From contig JADGDS010000002.1 of the NCBI GenBank assembly GCA_016744775.1, positions 372,001-436,000 on the forward strand: 64,000 nucleotides of DNA, written 5' to 3'. This stretch comes from Candidatus Marithrix sp. (lineage in GTDB: Bacteria > Pseudomonadota > Gammaproteobacteria > Beggiatoales > Beggiatoaceae). Shown in pieces: positions 39,628 through 49,030 of this stretch (positions within the stretch are counted from its first letter, which is position 1; every line of letters starts with the position of its first letter). The position numbers were made by a program, and so were the translations under genes. A model generated the notes under the pieces. It ran no database searches. It saw nothing but the letters and a program-made list of their open reading frames with translations, and was not told where the DNA came from.

Positions 39628-42123
39628 ATGCTAAACAAATATAAACAACACCTAGAAGAACGCACCAATCAAGGTTTACCACCATTAGCCTTAAATGCCG
39701 AGCAAGTAGCCGCATTAATTGAATTATTAAAAACATCACCCACTCAAGAGTTAGTGGATTTACTAATCCACAGAGTACCTCCGGGTGTTGATCAAGCGGC
39801 TTATGTTAAAGCTGGCTTTTTAACCGATATTGCTAAAGGTAAATCTAATTCGGCTTTAATTACACCTGAATATGCTACTGAATTATTAGGTACTATGTTG
39901 GGTGGTTATAATATTCAGCCGCTGATTGATTTGCTTGATGATCCTAATTTGGCGGAAATTGCCGCTAAGGCTTTGTCGCATACTTTATTAATGTTTGATG
40001 CTTATCATGATGTGGTAGCAAAAGCTAAATCTAATCAATGGGCACAAAAAGTCTTAAATTCATGGGCTGAGGCTGAATGGTTTACTAGTAAAAAACCTTT
40101 AGCTGAAAGTATTACTGTTACGGTATTTAAAGTGCCCGGTGAAACTAATACTGATGATTTATCTCCAGCATCTGAAGCTTGGAGTCGCCCTGATATTCCT
40201 TTACATGCTAAAGCGATGTTGATTAATAAAATGCCAGAGGCTTTAGATACTATTGTTAGTTTGAAGCAAAAAGGGCATCCATTAGCCTACGTTGGCGATG
40301 TAGTTGGTACTGGATCATCAAGAAAATCGGCAATAAATTCAGTATTATGGCATATTGGTAAGGATATTCCTTATGTTCCAAATAAGCGTCAAGCTGGAGT
40401 AATTTTAGGTGGTAATATTGCACCAATTTTCTTTAATACTGCTGAAGATTCAGGGGCTTTACCGATAGAATGTGATGTTTCTAAGTTAAATACTGGCGAT
40501 GTTATCACGATTTATCCTTATGAAGGGCGTATAGTTAATCAAGATGGTGAACAAGTTAGTAGTTTTGACTTGCGCCCAACTACTATGCCTGATGAAATTC
40601 GAGCAGGCGGGCGTATTCCCTTAATAATTGGACGTAGTTTAACTGATAAAGCTGGTTCAAATAATGTGTTTATTCGCCCATCAGCGGCTACAGAGAGTGA
40701 TAAGGGTTTTACCTTAGCTCAAAAAATTGTTGGTAAAGCTTGTGGAATTAAAGGTGTACGCCCGGGTAGTTATTGTGAACCTACAATTACTACTGTAGGT
40801 TCACAAGATACGACAGGTGCGATGACACGCGACGAATTAAAAGAATTAGCATGTTTAGGTTTTTCTGCTGACTTGGTAATGCAAAGCTTTTGTCATACAG
40901 CGGCTTATCCAAAACCAGTAGATATAACATTGCAACACGATTTACCTGATTTTATCCGTACACGCGGAGGAGTATCTTTGCGCCCGGGTGATGGTATTAT
41001 TCATTCATGGCTAAATCGTATGATTTTACCAGATACGGTTGGAACTGGTGGTGATTCACATACGCGCTTTCCATTAGGAATTAGTTTTCCAGCCGGCAGT
41101 GGTTTAGTAGCATTTGCAGCGGCACTAGGTGTAATGCCTTTAGACATGCCAGAATCAGTGCTAGTACGTTTTAAAGGTGAAATGCAAACAGGTATTACCT
41201 TACGCGACTTAGTAAATGCAATACCATACGTAGCAATCCAACAAGGCTTATTAACAGTAGCCAAACAGGGTAAGAAAAATATCTTCTCAGGGCGGGTATT
41301 AGAAATTGAAGGTTTGCCAGATTTAAAAGTAGAACAAGCTTTTGAATTAGCCGATGCCTCAGCCGAACGCTCAGCGAATGGTTGCACAGTGCGCTTAAAT
41401 AAAGAGCCAATAATAGAATATCTAAACTCTAATGTAACTTTACTACGTTGGATGATAGCCAATGGCTATGGAGATGAACGTACATTACAAAGACGCATCG
41501 AAGCCATGCAAAAATGGCTAAAAAATCCAGAATTATTAGAACCAGACGCAGACGCTGAATATGCTGCTATAATAGAAATAAACCTAAATGAAATCAAAGA
41601 ACCGATACTAGCTTGCCCAAATGACCCTGACGATGTCAAGCCATTATCAGAAGTGGCAGGAACTGATATTGATGAAGTATTTATTGGTTCTTGTATGACA
41701 AATATTGGACATTATCGCGCTGCCAGCAAAGTATTACAAGCGGCTGGAAATGTACCGACTCGTCTCTGGATAGCTCCACCGACACGTATGGATGAAAAGC
41801 AACTAATAGAAGAAGGGGTATATTCAACATTTGGACAAGCGGGAGCGCGTACAGAAATGCCCGGCTGCTCGCTATGTATGGGCAACCAAGCACGAGTAAA
41901 AGAAGGAGCAACAGTAATATCAACATCAACTCGCAACTTCCCCAACCGCTTAGGAAAAGATGCAAATGTATATCTAGCCTCAGCCGAACTAGCAGCAGTG
42001 GCGAGCAAACTTGGAAAAATACCAAGCATCAATGAATACATGGAAAATGTAGCAGCGATAACACCAGAATCAGATTATCGTTATTTAAATTTCCATGAAA
42101 TGGAAGAGTATAAAGTAGTGTAA
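39628..42123 (+). CDS. acnB: Aconitate hydratase B
   Basis: 831 aa; the E. coli enzyme has 865. It isomerises citrate to isocitrate in the TCA cycle and can use 2-methyl-cis-aconitate. The N-terminal HEAT-like region ([19 protein letters not shown]) and swivel domain identify the B type. The [4Fe-4S] ligands are in [14 protein letters not shown] and [14 protein letters not shown]. The start at 39628 matches the family; the frame is open upstream through REP cluster D but that sequence is repeat. There is no clear Shine-Dalgarno: a REP stem-loop (39599-39614) ends 13 nt before the ATG, which may affect translation. Confidence 0.96.
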   Translation: MLNKYKQHLEERTNQGLPPLALNAEQVAALIELLKTSPTQELVDLLIHRVPPGVDQAAYVKAGFLTDIAKGKSNSALITPEYATELLGTMLGGYNIQPLIDLLDDPNLAEIAAKALSHTLLMFDAYHDVVAKAKSNQWAQKVLNSWAEAEWFTSKKPLAESITVTVFKVPGETNTDDLSPASEAWSRPDIPLHAKAMLINKMPEALDTIVSLKQKGHPLAYVGDVVGTGSSRKSAINSVLWHIGKDIPYVPNKRQAGVILGGNIAPIFFNTAEDSGALPIECDVSKLNTGDVITIYPYEGRIVNQDGEQVSSFDLRPTTMPDEIRAGGRIPLIIGRSLTDKAGSNNVFIRPSAATESDKGFTLAQKIVGKACGIKGVRPGSYCEPTITTVGSQDTTGAMTRDELKELACLGFSADLVMQSFCHTAAYPKPVDITLQHDLPDFIRTRGGVSLRPGDGIIHSWLNRMILPDTVGTGGDSHTRFPLGISFPAGSGLVAFAAALGVMPLDMPESVLVRFKGEMQTGITLRDLVNAIPYVAIQQGLLTVAKQGKKNIFSGRVLEIEGLPDLKVEQAFELADASAERSANGCTVRLNKEPIIEYLNSNVTLLRWMIANGYGDERTLQRRIEAMQKWLKNPELLEPDADAEYAAIIEINLNEIKEPILACPNDPDDVKPLSEVAGTDIDEVFIGSCMTNIGHYRAASKVLQAAGNVPTRLWIAPPTRMDEKQLIEEGVYSTFGQAGARTEMPGCSLCMGNQARVKEGATVISTSTRNFPNRLGKDANVYLASAELAAVASKLGKIPSINEYMENVAAITPESDYRYLNFHEMEEYKVV

Positions 42124-42128
42124 TTCGC

Positions 42129-42250
42129 TCTCGTTCCCACGCTCCAGCGTGGGAATGCGTGTGTGGACGCTCCAGCGTCCAGTATAAATTGGTGACTCGA
42201 CGCTGGAGCGTCTGTACATGCGTTCCCACGCTGGAGCGTGGGAACGAGAA
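42129..42250. repeat. REP cluster E (two units, inverted)
   Basis: Unit 42129-42183 (CTCGTTCCCACGCTCCAGCG first) and unit 42194-42250 (opposite) follow the acnB stop within 10 bp. The inverted pair can form a long hairpin. Confidence 0.92.
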
Positions 42251-42298
42251 AGAAAATTTCTTGATTAAGAATAAACTATAATGATACAATCTACACTA

Positions 42299-42316
42299 AG
42301 TTACATTAAGTGTAAC
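42299..42316. promoter_or_regulatory. Possible operator upstream of the AbiEi gene
   Basis: AGTTACATTAAGTGTAAC is a near-perfect palindrome (GTTAC/GTAAC arms with a CATTAAGTG centre) 14 bp before the AbiEi start. AbiEi proteins are known to bind inverted repeats in their own promoter. The assignment rests on position and symmetry only. Confidence 0.4.
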
Positions 42317-42330
42317 CTAATGTATATTGT

Positions 42331-42879
42331 ATGAGACCAATAGAACTACTAAAACAAACACTCGATAAGATACCAGAGGCTGAAAGTGCCTTATACACTT
42401 TGTCTGATCTGCGATCAGTTTTACCAGAACTTTCTACTGGAGCATTTAAAACTCTGCTGTCTCGTGCGGAAAAAAAGAACATTCTAAAACGAATCTGCCG
42501 TGGTTTATATATTTATCCTAATCGGTACCAATCGAAAGGCTTGGTACTTTTTCATGCCGCTGCCCGTTTACGTGCCCATGAGTTTAATTATATTAGTTTA
42601 GAAACTGCGCTTAGTGACGCTGGAGTTATCTCGCAAATTCCATTGCAATGGATCACATTGATGTCATCGGCTCGTACACAAACCATAAATTGTGCTGATT
42701 ATGGACATATAGAATTTATTCATACAAACAAAAAGCCAACATACTTATCAGACAAATTGAGTTATGACAAACAATGTAAATTGTGGAGAGCAGATATATC
42801 GCTAGCAATTGAAGATATGAAACATACTCGACGAAACCTTGATCTAATCAATAAAAATACCTTAAATGAGCTTATTTGA
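42331..42879 (+). CDS. AbiEi-family antitoxin
   Basis: 182 aa. The N-terminal region is winged-helix-like (LYTLSDLRSVLPELSTGAFK, then LSRAEKKNILKRICRGLYIY). The C-terminal domain (YISLETALSDAGVISQIPLQ) matches the type IV antitoxin AbiEi family, which represses its own operon. AbiEi normally counters an AbiEii nucleotidyltransferase toxin encoded just downstream. The downstream gene here overlaps by 14 bp but lacks the toxin core. A short inverted repeat with TTACATTAAGTGTAA character lies about 30 bp upstream (42299-42316) and could be its operator. Confidence 0.85.
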   Translation: MRPIELLKQTLDKIPEAESALYTLSDLRSVLPELSTGAFKTLLSRAEKKNILKRICRGLYIYPNRYQSKGLVLFHAAARLRAHEFNYISLETALSDAGVISQIPLQWITLMSSARTQTINCADYGHIEFIHTNKKPTYLSDKLSYDKQCKLWRADISLAIEDMKHTRRNLDLINKNTLNELI

Positions 42880-43339
42880 TCAACTGACTGTACTCCGAAA
42901 CCACTATGGTGTTGACATGGGAACCGGAAGTCTGTTGCTACAGATAGAAAGCAGGGAAGAAATTTTTGCAAATAAAATGGTCGCTTTTGCATTACGCCCT
43001 AATCGTATTAAAAGTCGCGATCTATGGGATATAGCTTGGTTGACGCAACAAGGAATTCAATTACCAACAGAACTAGTTTTAAGAAAAATGACAGATCACA
43101 AACAGGAACAGACAGAATTTCTAAAGAAACTCCAAAGCAGAAAAGAAGAACTTACTCTAAACTCCAATCTGGAGAGTGCATTTCAACAAGAAATAAGCCG
43201 CTTCCTACCACCAGAGATTATTAAATCCAGTATTCAAGTTAAAGGTTTTTGGATGTATTTAACACAAATTGTGAGTGATGCTTGTGACAGAATTATAAAA
43301 AGCACACAGGCTGAAAATGAAAGTATATATAAGTTATAA
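42866..43339 (+). CDS. AbiEii-like toxin lacking the nucleotidyltransferase core (internal deletion)
   Basis: 157 aa. The first residues (SLFDQL) look like the normal AbiEii N-terminus. They are followed at once by LRNHYGVDMGTGSLLLQ and ESREEIFANKMVAFALRPNR, which belong to the C-terminal half of the family. The GG-x-S / DLDF nucleotidyltransferase core that usually lies between, about 130-170 aa, is missing, yet the frame is intact. The product should be unable to transfer nucleotides. It overlaps AbiEi by 14 bp. The C-terminal part is well conserved, so the loss may be recent or the remnant may have a role. Confidence 0.75.
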   Translation: MSLFDQLTVLRNHYGVDMGTGSLLLQIESREEIFANKMVAFALRPNRIKSRDLWDIAWLTQQGIQLPTELVLRKMTDHKQEQTEFLKKLQSRKEELTLNSNLESAFQQEISRFLPPEIIKSSIQVKGFWMYLTQIVSDACDRIIKSTQAENESIYKL

Positions 43340-43636
43340 ATGCGAGTATTAAAACAAGAAATTAACATTATTAAAAATAATATTTTAGAATTTGATAAAG
43401 AAGCTCAAGTTTATCTTTTTGGCTCTCGTGTAGATGATAATAAAAAAGGTGGTGATATTGATATTTTAATTGTTTCTGATTTTATAAAAAAAAATGATTT
43501 AATTAAAATAGAAAATCTTATATTTAAACAAATAGATGAACAAAAAATTGATTTTTTACTGTCTAAAAAAAATATCACAAATAATTTTATTAAAATGATT
43601 CTTTCTAAAAATGTAATTAACTTATGTCAGATATAG
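43340..43636 (+). CDS. Minimal nucleotidyltransferase (MNT, MntA-like)
   Basis: 98 aa. The motif FGSRVDDNKKGGDIDILIV gives GS-x9-DxD, the catalytic signature of minimal nucleotidyltransferases, and KIDFLLS supplies a third acidic residue. MNT proteins act as antitoxins that adenylylate the HEPN partner (MntA/HepT type). It starts one base after the stop of the AbiEii remnant and overlaps the HEPN-like gene by 13 bp. Confidence 0.85.
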   Translation: MRVLKQEINIIKNNILEFDKEAQVYLFGSRVDDNKKGGDIDILIVSDFIKKNDLIKIENLIFKQIDEQKIDFLLSKKNITNNFIKMILSKNVINLCQI

Positions 43637-43986
43637 AAAAAAAATATTTAATTGAATTGTTAAACAAGTTAAAACTTGCTAAAAACACTTTAGAATATTC
43701 TTATAATATATGCCAAGAGATCGGTGCAAAAGATTTGTACTCTCAAGAAGAAGCGGATAGATTTGAATCTTTAACTTCTAAATTTGCGCGTTTGAGTTAT
43801 TCGATTGCTAGAGCTGAAAAAAAAGGTTTAATCGCAGAAGAATTTAAATTCATTGAAATTGCTCATGAGTATATTGCAAATGAAGAAGATATTATTAATA
43901 TATATAAATATGTTCTGAATAATTGTAAATATCTTTTTGATTCAGTAGATAAAATTGAAGTTTATACTAAAAAATTTATTGATTAA
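43624..43986 (+). CDS. HEPN-like partner of the MNT protein
   Basis: 120 aa, all alpha-helical. The region KFIEIAHEYIANEE matches the IAHEY end of the HEPN signature, where canonical toxins have R-x4-6-H-x-Y. Here the arginine position is lysine or phenylalanine, so the RNase site looks degenerate or uses lysine. HEPN toxins of this kind are RNases neutralised by their MNT partner. The 13-bp overlap with the MNT gene supports a two-gene module. It ends 12 bp before the Wzt-like gene. Confidence 0.75.
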   Translation: MSDIEKKYLIELLNKLKLAKNTLEYSYNICQEIGAKDLYSQEEADRFESLTSKFARLSYSIARAEKKGLIAEEFKFIEIAHEYIANEEDIINIYKYVLNNCKYLFDSVDKIEVYTKKFID

Positions 43987-43998
43987 AATACTAAATAT

Positions 43999-45180
43999 AT
44001 GCAAGTAATTAATCTACAAAACATAAGTAAAACCTACACTCATTACGCACACGGCATTGATCGTTTAATAGAAATTTTAACTCGTCGCCCTCGTCATCAA
44101 GCCTTTGCTGCCTTACATCCCATGAATTTAAGTGTTTCAGAAAGTCAAGTTGTGGGTATTATTGGCAATAATGGTGCTGGTAAAAGTACTTTATTGAAAA
44201 TCCTTGCTGGTACTTTACAAGCAGATGGTGATTTGTGTGAAGTTAAAGGGCGTGTTGCTGCTTTATTAGAATTAGGTGGTGGTTTTCATCCAGAAATGAC
44301 TGGGCGTGAAAATGTTTATTTAAATAGCACTATGATGGGTTTGTCATCTGAGGAAATTGATGCTAAATATGATGATATAGTTGCTTTTGCAGGCATTGAA
44401 GATTTCATGGAACAGCCGGTTAAAACTTATTCATCTGGTATGTTTATGCGTTTAGCCTTTGCGGTAGCAACCAATGTTGATCCAGATATACTAATTATTG
44501 ATGAAGCTTTATCAGTTGGAGATGGTGCATTTGCGCGTAAATCTTTTGATCGTATAATGCAATTCAAACAAGATAAAAAAACTATTTTATTTTGTTCACA
44601 TTCGCTGTATCAGGTTGAATCTATATGTGATCGCGTGATTTGGTTAGATAAAGGGCATCTGAAACTGGATGGTTCTCCAAGCACGGTGGTGAGTGCATAT
44701 AATCAATTTATGGCTCAAGGAGATACACCAGATTCCAAAAAAGAGACATTAGTACCAGATGGTACTGCGCAAATTACTAATATAACCATCAGTGTTGATG
44801 GCGTTACAGGTGATCGCATAGATGTTTTAAGTCTTAAAAGCGAATTAAATTTAACGATTGGATATTCATCAGATCCAAAATTGCCAACACCCAGTCTTGG
44901 ATTCACAATATCCAGTGCAGATGGAAAAGTTATTACTAGTGCTGGCACTAAAAATGATGATTTAAGCATTAAACGTGATGCTCAAGGCAATGCTAAAGTT
45001 AGAGTTAGCTTTTCTAAATTAGCTTTATTAAAAGGTGAATATTGGATTACAGTTTATTTAATGTGTGAAAATGCTATCCATATTTATGATGAAGTTAATC
45101 ATCCTACAAAACTTGATGTGCATCAAGAAAGTTTAGAACTTGGTGTTGTGAGTTTGCCGCGTGAATGGGTGCAAATATGA
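43999..45180 (+). CDS. Polysaccharide ABC transporter ATPase with C-terminal glycan-binding domain (Wzt-like)
   Basis: 393 aa. The ATPase domain (1-245) has Walker A IGNNGAGKST, the signature YSSGMFMRLAFAVA, Walker B DILIIDEAL and the switch His in LFCSHSL. The C-terminal 130 aa (about 255-393) form a beta-rich Wzt_C domain like that which recognises the capped O-antigen end in E. coli O9a Wzt. It should pair with the Wzm-like permease at 33256-34074. The FkbM methyltransferase gene downstream overlaps by ATGA. Confidence 0.93.
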   Translation: MQVINLQNISKTYTHYAHGIDRLIEILTRRPRHQAFAALHPMNLSVSESQVVGIIGNNGAGKSTLLKILAGTLQADGDLCEVKGRVAALLELGGGFHPEMTGRENVYLNSTMMGLSSEEIDAKYDDIVAFAGIEDFMEQPVKTYSSGMFMRLAFAVATNVDPDILIIDEALSVGDGAFARKSFDRIMQFKQDKKTILFCSHSLYQVESICDRVIWLDKGHLKLDGSPSTVVSAYNQFMAQGDTPDSKKETLVPDGTAQITNITISVDGVTGDRIDVLSLKSELNLTIGYSSDPKLPTPSLGFTISSADGKVITSAGTKNDDLSIKRDAQGNAKVRVSFSKLALLKGEYWITVYLMCENAIHIYDEVNHPTKLDVHQESLELGVVSLPREWVQI

Positions 45181-46037
45181 GTTATCAGTATATGAAAAAC
45201 AATATGTATATGATACATGGACATAAAATGTGGTTAGATGATAAAGATAGTCTTGGTTTATCATCAAATAATGGTATTTTTGAACCACAAGAAATTGAGC
45301 TTGTGAAACAAAAAATTAATTTAGGAGATACTGTACTTGATATTGGAGCCAATATTGGGTATTACACTTTAATTTTTGCCAAATTAGTTGGTGAACATGG
45401 AAAAGTTTTTGCATTTGAGCCTGATCCAAATAATTTTGCTTTACTCAAAAAAAATGTAGAAATCAATGGATATTCTAATGTAATATTAGTTCCAAAAGCT
45501 GTTTCCAATGAAAATAAAAGAGCTAAACTTTATTTATGTGAACAAAATAAAGGTATGCATAGAGTCTATAATTCTGTTTTTTGTAATGATTCGATTGATA
45601 TTGATTGCTTAAGATTGGATGATTATTTTCAACATGAAAAAATTAGTTTTATAAAAATAGATATAGAGGGTGCTGAATATCATGCTATTCAGGGAATGCT
45701 AAATCTTTTGCATAGAAATAGAGAAATAAAACTTCTTACAGAATTTTCACCGGCTGCATCATTAGAGAATGGAATAGATTCAAGATATTACGTTAAGATA
45801 CTAGTTGATTTAGGATTTAATATTTATTCTATTGGAGAAAATATAGAATTGGTGAACATTGATAAACTTTATGAACAATTAATAATTGTTAAAGAAGTTG
45901 TAGGCGAGTTATCGAAAGAAGTTGAGGCAGGATACCATGAAACTTCAATAGAATATCTAAGCTCATTGTTAGCTAAACGTCTTGAATCTAAAAATTATAC
46001 ACGTCCACTTTTTGAAAACTTTTTTTGTATGAGGTAA
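45177..46037 (+). CDS. FkbM-family SAM methyltransferase
   Basis: 286 aa from the ATG at 45177 (ATGA overlap with the Wzt gene); an ATG at 45165 adds four residues. SAM-binding motif I is VLDIGANIGYYTLIFAKLVG, followed by AFEPDPNNFALLKKN and FIKIDIEGAEYHAIQG, all FkbM signatures. It probably O-methylates a sugar of the exported glycan. In Wzm/Wzt systems terminal methylation can cap the chain and serve as the signal read by Wzt_C, which fits its coupling to Wzt; this last point is inference. Confidence 0.9.
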   Translation: MSYQYMKNNMYMIHGHKMWLDDKDSLGLSSNNGIFEPQEIELVKQKINLGDTVLDIGANIGYYTLIFAKLVGEHGKVFAFEPDPNNFALLKKNVEINGYSNVILVPKAVSNENKRAKLYLCEQNKGMHRVYNSVFCNDSIDIDCLRLDDYFQHEKISFIKIDIEGAEYHAIQGMLNLLHRNREIKLLTEFSPAASLENGIDSRYYVKILVDLGFNIYSIGENIELVNIDKLYEQLIIVKEVVGELSKEVEAGYHETSIEYLSSLLAKRLESKNYTRPLFENFFCMR

Positions 46038-46064
46038 ATTTTACTTATTAGCAATAATGGAAAT

Positions 46065-47051
46065 ATGAATTTAATTGAAACTAAATCTTCACGTTGGAAC
46101 ATAACTACAGTAACAGAAAATGATAAAGCTGCAATAATAGAATTATTTCATGAAGTTTTTGCTCCTGAAAAAATGAGCGATGCTCTTTGGGAATGGAAAT
46201 ATGGAAATGGGCGTGGTTTAGGAATTGCAGCTTGGCGTGATGGTAAAATCATAGCACATTATGGCGCAATAATACATGAAATACACTATTTTGGACAGCC
46301 TAAACTCGCTATACAAATTGCAGATGTAATGGTATTAGCTAAGGAACGTGGTTTCTTAACACGACGCGGTGCATTCTTTTTAACTGCTTCTACTTTTCCG
46401 GAAAAATATGTTGGTTATGGTGCCCGATTTTGGTTAGGTTACGGTTTTCCAACTCAGCGTGCGATGAAAGTTGCAGAACGTTTGGGTTTGTATGCGCCTG
46501 TGGGAAAGATGATGCAACTAGCTTGGCAGACTGCTTCAGCTAAACCTCATTTATGGACACGTATTCGCCATTTACATCAGCATAAGAAGAAAAATAAAAA
46601 GATTATTAATAAATTATGGAATAATATGGCTGATAGCTTACAAAAGGCGTTAGTAGGAGTGCGCGATTGGAGTTATGTACAACATCGTTATTTTTTGCAT
46701 CCACACAAACAATATGAAGTTCTTTTGATAAGCAAACGTTTTACTAATCAAGCAATAGCAGTTGTAGTAATCCGTCGAGAAAATGAAATTTGTAGAATTA
46801 TGGATTTTATTGGTGATCCAAAATACCTTCCAGAAACTATTAAACAAATTAGACGTATCGCAGGTGTTTGGGGTATGGAAAAAGTTATTGTATGGATCAC
46901 AGCCAATTTTACTAAAGTATTTCCTCAACAAGACGCTGAAGAGCATGATTTAGAAATCATAATTCCTCATACTATCTGGAGTCAAGCAGTACCACCAGAA
47001 GAAATTGAGGGGCATTGGTGGTTAATGGGTGGTGATACTGATTTTTTATAG
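46065..47051 (+). CDS. GNAT-like N-acyltransferase
   Basis: 328 aa. The N-terminal half resembles GNAT acetyltransferases used in surface glycan synthesis (AIIELFHEVFAPEKMSDALW, WKYGNGRG, AIQIADVMVLAKERGFLTRR). The C-terminal half has a second GNAT-like region (QAIAVVVIRRENEICRIMDF). Members of this group acylate amino sugars, but the substrate cannot be told. It follows the FkbM gene by 27 bp and its stop is one base from the end of the convergent GT4 gene. Confidence 0.75.
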   Translation: MNLIETKSSRWNITTVTENDKAAIIELFHEVFAPEKMSDALWEWKYGNGRGLGIAAWRDGKIIAHYGAIIHEIHYFGQPKLAIQIADVMVLAKERGFLTRRGAFFLTASTFPEKYVGYGARFWLGYGFPTQRAMKVAERLGLYAPVGKMMQLAWQTASAKPHLWTRIRHLHQHKKKNKKIINKLWNNMADSLQKALVGVRDWSYVQHRYFLHPHKQYEVLLISKRFTNQAIAVVVIRRENEICRIMDFIGDPKYLPETIKQIRRIAGVWGMEKVIVWITANFTKVFPQQDAEEHDLEIIIPHTIWSQAVPPEEIEGHWWLMGGDTDFL

Positions 47052-47052
47052 A

Positions 47053-49029
47053 TCACAAAACAGATTCTTGATAAGATCTAAGATTAAATAACTGTGACAA
47101 AACAGATCGCCATGATGTTGCTTCTAATTCTAGAAATCCCTCGGCATACTGTTCTGATTGCCCCATGAAATAAAAACCTCGATATTTCATAATCGCAGTG
47201 ATAGCGACATCATAATCATTATATTTCAATTGTAATTGGTAACATTGCATTGCTTGTTGTTTGAGAGCAAGTACCTTGCTAACGTTGACTATCCATGTTG
47301 CTGGAACTGGTTCCCATATTTCATATAAAAATACTCGTTCTCGATAGCCACGTTGTTGCCACACGTTTAGCACTGTTAAACTAATGGCGATATGATCGCG
47401 ATGATAGTCTAAAGTCGAAGGTAAAAATATCCAATCTGCAACAAAATCATCTAATATTAAGGAAAGTTTTTTAGCAATATCAGTAGTGTATTGAAACTCA
47501 CCATCTATTGCATCTAAAAATACAATATCATCAATACCTAATATATTTAGAGCGGCTATTGATTCTTTTTGACGACAGTCAATCACATTTCCATTAGCAT
47601 AATTTAATGGATCACCTTTGCTACCATCCGTCATAATAACTACTTTGATATTACAATTTTTTTGTTTTAATAGAGCTAAGCTTCCTCCACAACCAAAGCA
47701 TTCATCATCAGAATGAGGGGCTATAACAAGAATATTAGCATGTTGAGGTAAGTCTAAGCTTTTTGGTAAAGAGCAATCTTGCCATTTATTAACTTGTTGA
47801 TGCAAATCTTGCCAGAAATCCCTTGTATATGTTAATTGCTTTGTTAATTCTGGTAAGGGTTGATTTTGATATACTGCTAGATAAGCATCTGTAATAGCAC
47901 TAACATCAGGGTAATTTTGTGCCCATTTGCGAGCTTGTTGTGCCCAATATTGACGACTATCGGCATTTTCTAGCAAGGTTTGTAATGCCTCAACAAGAGC
48001 AAATGTATTTTGTGCTGGCACTAAACGCGCTCCACTTCCTAATACTTCTGGTACAGCTCCAACTGCCGTACATATAGAAGGCAAACCCATAAATAATGCT
48101 TCTAAATTAGCTAATCCAAATGATTCTGTTAATGAAGTGCTGACGTAAATATCTGCCGCTGAATAATATAAACCCATATCATCGCTAATAGCAAAATCTA
48201 GGCGTTCATTAATGCCTAAATCAGTTGCTAAGCTTTGTAAAGGCGCACGATCACCTTCGCCTATTAATACTAATTTCCAAGATGGATATTGTAAATGGGC
48301 ACAGGCTTGTATTAAGAGAGGAAATTGTTTTAATTCAATGAAACGCCCTACTGCAATTATATAAATATCTTCATTTGACCATCCTAAACGTTGACGCGCT
48401 TCAGTTTTAGAATAGGAATTTAAATTTGAACATGAATGAGAAATCACTTGCCAAGTATTAGGAATAGGATAAATCGACAAATCACGTTCTAATTGTTTCA
48501 AACCGCTATGGGTTGGAATTATAACCCAATGTGCTTTTAATAAGATTTTAGTTTCCCAGCGTCGTAACCAACGCATTACACGAGTGCCTAAATAAATTTG
48601 CTCATCCTGAAAAGCTTGTGCATAAGATCCAAAACCATGTTCAGTAACACCCCATCGTGCTTTATGAGATAGACGCAGACGCGCAAACCAACGATAGCCA
48701 GCGGCAATAATAGGATCATGACAATGTACATGTGTATAGTGTTCTTTTGCCATAACTTTTGCAGCTAAACGCCCCATGTTGATACGCTCAAAAATACCCC
48801 ATAATAATGGTATAAATTGAGTATTAGTAAAAAAGCGTCCAAATAGTTTTACTAAAAATCCATGTAAACTACGTAGAGCAGTAACACTTCTGTTACCAGC
48901 ATCTGCTTGGCATAAATAACCTACTTCAATATTTCGCCTAGTCAATTCCTCAATCAAGGGTGCTAAACTTCTACCTAAGCCATAACGTTTGTCAGAATGG
49001 TGTTCTCGTGTTACCATTAGTATTTTCAT
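47053..49029 (-). CDS. Fusion protein: GT4 glycosyltransferase + PIG-L deacetylase
   Basis: 658 aa from the ATG at 49029; an upstream frame would overlap the GT2 gene. Residues 1-395 are a GT4 (GT-B) glycosyltransferase: KILMVTREHHSDKRYGLGRS at the acceptor side, VGRFIELKQFPLLIQA, ISDDMGLYYSAADIYVSTS and ESFGLANLEALFMGLPSI with the E-x7-E motif. Residues about 430-658 are a PIG-L/LmbE zinc deacetylase with VIAPHSDDECFGCGGSLALL and DYHRDHIAIS. The usual PHPDDE is PHSDDE here. The fusion implies transfer of GlcNAc-like sugar followed by N-deacetylation, as in PIG-A/PIG-L or MshA/MshB chemistry; the substrate is unknown. Confidence 0.87.
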   Translation of the reverse strand: MKILMVTREHHSDKRYGLGRSLAPLIEELTRRNIEVGYLCQADAGNRSVTALRSLHGFLVKLFGRFFTNTQFIPLLWGIFERINMGRLAAKVMAKEHYTHVHCHDPIIAAGYRWFARLRLSHKARWGVTEHGFGSYAQAFQDEQIYLGTRVMRWLRRWETKILLKAHWVIIPTHSGLKQLERDLSIYPIPNTWQVISHSCSNLNSYSKTEARQRLGWSNEDIYIIAVGRFIELKQFPLLIQACAHLQYPSWKLVLIGEGDRAPLQSLATDLGINERLDFAISDDMGLYYSAADIYVSTSLTESFGLANLEALFMGLPSICTAVGAVPEVLGSGARLVPAQNTFALVEALQTLLENADSRQYWAQQARKWAQNYPDVSAITDAYLAVYQNQPLPELTKQLTYTRDFWQDLHQQVNKWQDCSLPKSLDLPQHANILVIAPHSDDECFGCGGSLALLKQKNCNIKVVIMTDGSKGDPLNYANGNVIDCRQKESIAALNILGIDDIVFLDAIDGEFQYTTDIAKKLSLILDDFVADWIFLPSTLDYHRDHIAISLTVLNVWQQRGYRERVFLYEIWEPVPATWIVNVSKVLALKQQAMQCYQLQLKYNDYDVAITAIMKYRGFYFMGQSEQYAEGFLELEATSWRSVLSQLFNLRSYQESVL

Positions 49030-49030
49030 G

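Noticed and set aside
38613..39739. Minus-strand open frames crossing REP clusters (38613-38838, 39419-39739; also 37523-37810 and 42029-42289)
   Set aside because: Their peptides ([16 protein letters not shown] and similar) are translations of the REP unit and recur wherever the repeat does; no start signals or families.
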